Source: Buchnera aphidicola (Aphis gossypii)
GTDB lineage: Bacteria; Pseudomonadota; Gammaproteobacteria; Enterobacterales; Enterobacteriaceae
DNA length: 64,000 bases
NCBI RefSeq assembly: GCF_013394915.1
Contig: NZ_CP056771.1
Span: 372,001-436,000, forward strand
Reading direction: 5' to 3'
Position numbers and translations under genes: made by a program. Positions 61,595 to 64,000 of this stretch are shown here, piece by piece (the first letter of the stretch is position 1; each line of letters begins with the position of its first letter). The notes under the pieces were generated by a model. It saw nothing but the letters and a program-made list of their open reading frames with translations, ran no database searches and was not told where the DNA came from.

Positions 61595-64000
61595 CTATAT
61601 TTTTTCACGAGACGAATTATTTTTATTTAAAAAATTATTAAAAATTTTTATTTGAGAAGATAACTTAGAATATATTTGATTTAAATTTTTTAATTTTTCC
61701 TGTTCTTTTATTATAATATTTCGAGGGGCATGACGTAAAAAATCTTTATTTAATATTTTTTCTTTTACAGATACAATTTTTAATGTGATATTTTTTATTT
61801 CTTTATTTAATCTTTTCAATTCAATTTTTTTATCTATTATATTAAATATAGGAATTAAAATTTCTACGCCATCAATAATTTTTTTAATAGATAATACAGG
61901 TTCTTTATATTTTTTAGAAACAACTTCAATTTTATCTAAATGAACTATATTTTTTAATAACAAAAAGTTTTCTTGAATAATTTTTTCTTGATCAAAAGAA
62001 ACATTTTTCAGAAATAATGATAATAATGTTTTTGTGGAAATGTTCATCTCGGCTCTAATATTTCTTAGAGAAATTATTATTTTTTTTATCCAACTCATAT
62101 CTGATAAAATTTTTTCATTGAAAAATAAATGATTATATTTTGGGAACGGTTGAAGCATAATTGTTTTTTCTTTAATATTTTTAATTTTTTTAATACGCTG
62201 CCAAATAGTTTCAGTAATAAAAGGTATAATGGGATGTAGCAATTTCAAAAGTTGCTCTAAAATATCAACTAAAATATTTTTAGTGTAATATACATCCTGA
62301 GATGAACCAAATTTTATAATTAGTTTAACAAATTCTAAATACCAATCACAAAAAGTATTCCAAGTAAAATCATATAAAATATTTGCTGAAACATCAAATC
62401 GATAACTATCTAATGAATTTCTATATAATTTTACTACTTTGTTAAATTCTATTAAAATCCATTTATTTATAAAAAGCATGTTATCATTTATTTTAAATGA
62501 AAAAAAATGATGATTTTTTGTATTTATTAAAACAAATCGACTAGCATTCCAAAGTTTATTACAAAAGTTTCGATAGCCTTTCAATCTGCTCATATCCCAT
62601 TTTATATCACGTGTATTAGAAGCTAAAGCGCAAAATGTAAAACGTAATGCATCTGTACCTGTCGGACTAATTCCATTAGGAAATTGCTTTATAGTACGTT
62701 CTTTAATTTTACGGGATAACTGTGGTCGTAATAAATTATTTGTTCTTTTTTTAATTAAGTTATTCAAAGTAATACCGTCTATCATATCTAATGGGTCAAT
62801 AACATTTCCTTTTGATTTCGACATTTTTTGACCTTCTTCATCACGTATTAAACCTGTAATATAAACATTTTTAAAAGGTATCTGAGATATACCAAAATTA
62901 TCTTTAACAAGATACATAGTCAACATAATCATTCTAGCAATCCAGAAAAAAATAATATCAAAACCACTGACTAAAACATCAGTTGAATGAAAAATTTTTA
63001 AAAATTTTGTTTTTTTAGGCCAACCTAATGTAGAAAAAGTCCATAATCCAGATGAAAACCAGGTATCTAAAACATCTTCATCTTGAGTTAATTTTATATC
63101 ATTTGATATATTGTAATTTTTTCTTATTTCACTCTCATTGTGTCCAACATATATGTTTTTTTTGCAATCATACCAAACTGGAATACGGTGACCCCACCAT
63201 AATTGACGTGAAATACACCAGTCTTCAATATTATTCATCCAAGATAAATACATAGTTTCATATTGTGGTGGGATAAAATTAATTTTTTTTTCTTTGACCA
63301 CAGAAATAGCTAAATTAGCTAATTTTGATGTTTTCAAATACCATTGATTAGTTAACATAGGTTGAATAATTACGCCGCTTCTATCACTATGAGGTGTCAG
63401 AATATCACATTCTTCAACTTTTTCTAGCAGCCCTATTTTTTCTATTTCCTTAATCACTTTGATTCTCGCGGAAATAATATCTAAATTTTGAAATTTACTT
63501 GGAACTAATGAACTATGTATATCAGATATTTGACCTTTATAATTGTAAATATCAAAATTTTTTTTAATCTTACCATCAAATGTAAAAATATTAATCATTG
63601 GTAACTGATGACGTAATCCTACTTTATAATCATTAAAATCGTGTGCGGGTGTAATTTTGACACAACCTGTTCCTTTTGTTAAATCTGCATATTTATCTGC
63701 AACAATAGGTATGATTCTATTTACTAACGGGCATATAACAAATTGACCAATAAACTGGTTATAGTTTTCATCTTTGGGATTAACAGCTAAAGCTGTATCT
63801 CCTAGCAATGTTTCAGGTCTAGTTGTGGAAACTGTTAAATATTTAATCTGATGATTATTTTTTTTTTGATTAAAAAAAATAGGATATCGAATAAACCATT
63901 TTTTACTTTTTATTAAACGATGCTCTACTTCTAAATCAGAAATAACTGTTTCTAATTTTGAATCCCAATGTACTAATCTTTTTTTTTGGTATATTAAATT
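61595..64000 (-). CDS. valS: Valyl-tRNA synthetase, C-terminal 801 residues (5' end outside window)
   Basis: Class Ia synthetase for tRNA-Val with editing. The frame stays open to the window edge; TTG at 63808 is internal, since RLVHWDSKL, SDLEVEHR and STTRPETLLGD are encoded upstream of it. About 150 N-terminal residues with the HIGH motif lie outside. Visible are the CP1 editing domain (TTRPETLLGD, TPAHDFNDY), WWGHRIPVWYD, DVLDTWFSSGLW, KMSKS in EGQKMSKSKGNVIDP, the anticodon domain and the C-terminal coiled coil. T10 (63858-63867) and T9 (63979-63987) runs, A-runs on the coding strand, are in frame. In E. coli holC-pepA flank valS; trhO here. Confidence 0.97.
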   Translation of the reverse strand, partial: NLIYQKKRLVHWDSKLETVISDLEVEHRLIKSKKWFIRYPIFFNQKKNNHQIKYLTVSTTRPETLLGDTALAVNPKDENYNQFIGQFVICPLVNRIIPIVADKYADLTKGTGCVKITPAHDFNDYKVGLRHQLPMINIFTFDGKIKKNFDIYNYKGQISDIHSSLVPSKFQNLDIISARIKVIKEIEKIGLLEKVEECDILTPHSDRSGVIIQPMLTNQWYLKTSKLANLAISVVKEKKINFIPPQYETMYLSWMNNIEDWCISRQLWWGHRIPVWYDCKKNIYVGHNESEIRKNYNISNDIKLTQDEDVLDTWFSSGLWTFSTLGWPKKTKFLKIFHSTDVLVSGFDIIFFWIARMIMLTMYLVKDNFGISQIPFKNVYITGLIRDEEGQKMSKSKGNVIDPLDMIDGITLNNLIKKRTNNLLRPQLSRKIKERTIKQFPNGISPTGTDALRFTFCALASNTRDIKWDMSRLKGYRNFCNKLWNASRFVLINTKNHHFFSFKINDNMLFINKWILIEFNKVVKLYRNSLDSYRFDVSANILYDFTWNTFCDWYLEFVKLIIKFGSSQDVYYTKNILVDILEQLLKLLHPIIPFITETIWQRIKKIKNIKEKTIMLQPFPKYNHLFFNEKILSDMSWIKKIIISLRNIRAEMNISTKTLLSLFLKNVSFDQEKIIQENFLLLKNIVHLDKIEVVSKKYKEPVLSIKKIIDGVEILIPIFNIIDKKIELKRLNKEIKNITLKIVSVKEKILNKDFLRHAPRNIIIKEQEKLKNLNQIYSKLSSQIKIFNNFLNKNNSSREKI

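Noticed and set aside
63808..63808. TTG at 63808 as the start of valS
   Set aside because: The frame remains open to the window edge and encodes conserved ValS residues upstream (STTRPET, SDLEVEHR), so the gene simply extends out of the window.
1..64000. CRISPR arrays, insertion sequences, prophage or toxin-antitoxin modules
   Set aside because: No regularly spaced repeats, transposase or integrase motifs, or small paired genes of that type were found; all long frames are E. coli-like core genes.

Overview
This window is an extremely AT-rich, gene-dense piece of a reduced gammaproteobacterial chromosome. Nearly every protein is a recognisable short-branch version of an Escherichia coli protein. 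The gene order is a collapsed E. coli order, with the intervening genes missing and short AT-rich spacers in their place. The set (hook-basal-body flagellar genes without filament genes, glucose PTS, cysT-leuZ tRNAs, Lys/Asn-rich drift in non-catalytic regions, long poly(A) tracts) fits Buchnera aphidicola, the obligate endosymbiont of aphids. I found no mobile element, prophage, integrase, toxin-antitoxin pair, CRISPR array, defence island or signs of horizontal transfer.

Layout. 1-2.2 kb: central carbon metabolism (3' part of pfkA, glpF, tpiA). 2.3-8.9 kb, minus strand: ihfB-rpsA-cmk-aroA-serC-serS. 9.2-12.4 kb, plus strand: trxB, infA, aspS. 12.4-18.9 kb: znuBC, mepM, pykA and zwf, a condensed E. 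coli aspS-to-zwf segment from which ruvABC, znuA, lpxM and hexR are missing. 19-23 kb: htpX, a 760-bp empty spacer, a TerC/CorC-type membrane protein (yoaE) and tsaB. 23-26 kb: minCDE and rsmC. 26.1-26.6 kb: tRNA-Leu(UAA), tRNA-Cys(GCA) and tRNA-Ser(UGA). 26.6-30.6 kb: ompA, murJ, pyrC. 30.6-40.4 kb: flagellar cluster flgN-flgA (minus) and flgBCDEFGHIJK (plus). 40.5-44.7 kb: rne, rluC, rpmF. 44.8-49.2 kb: fabD-fabG-acpP-tmk-holB-tatD. 49.3-52.6 kb: ptsG, hinT and a general porin. 52.6-56.6 kb: asnS, pncB and a frameshifted pyrD. 56.7-64 kb: rlmL, uup, trhO and valS (5' end outside the window).

How the genes fit together. Sugar enters through the porin and PtsG and is processed by PfkA, TpiA, PykA and Zwf. 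AroA and SerC feed amino-acid synthesis, PyrC and PyrD feed pyrimidine synthesis, and FabD/FabG/AcpP are the retained core of fatty-acid synthesis. MinCDE, MurJ and MepM maintain division and the cell wall. A large share of the genes serves translation (four aminoacyl-tRNA synthetases, IF-1, S1, L32, rRNA modification enzymes, tRNAs). The flagellar genes encode rod, P/L rings, hook and hook-cap proteins, consistent with the filament-less basal bodies known from Buchnera.

I see no undescribed multi-gene system. The points most worth a second look are: (1) pyrD interrupted by a one-base frameshift in an A9 tract; (2) GlpF with His in place of the normally invariant selectivity-filter Arg; (3) HinT with Tyr at the first His of its HIT triad; (4) RNase E whose scaffold region has drifted to Lys/Asn-rich sequence while short islands resembling the membrane, enolase and PNPase contact sites survive; (5) truncated FlgJ and a diverged FlgK; (6) several long perfect inverted repeats in spacers, two of which (about 14.4 and 51.35 kb) are larger than a normal terminator.
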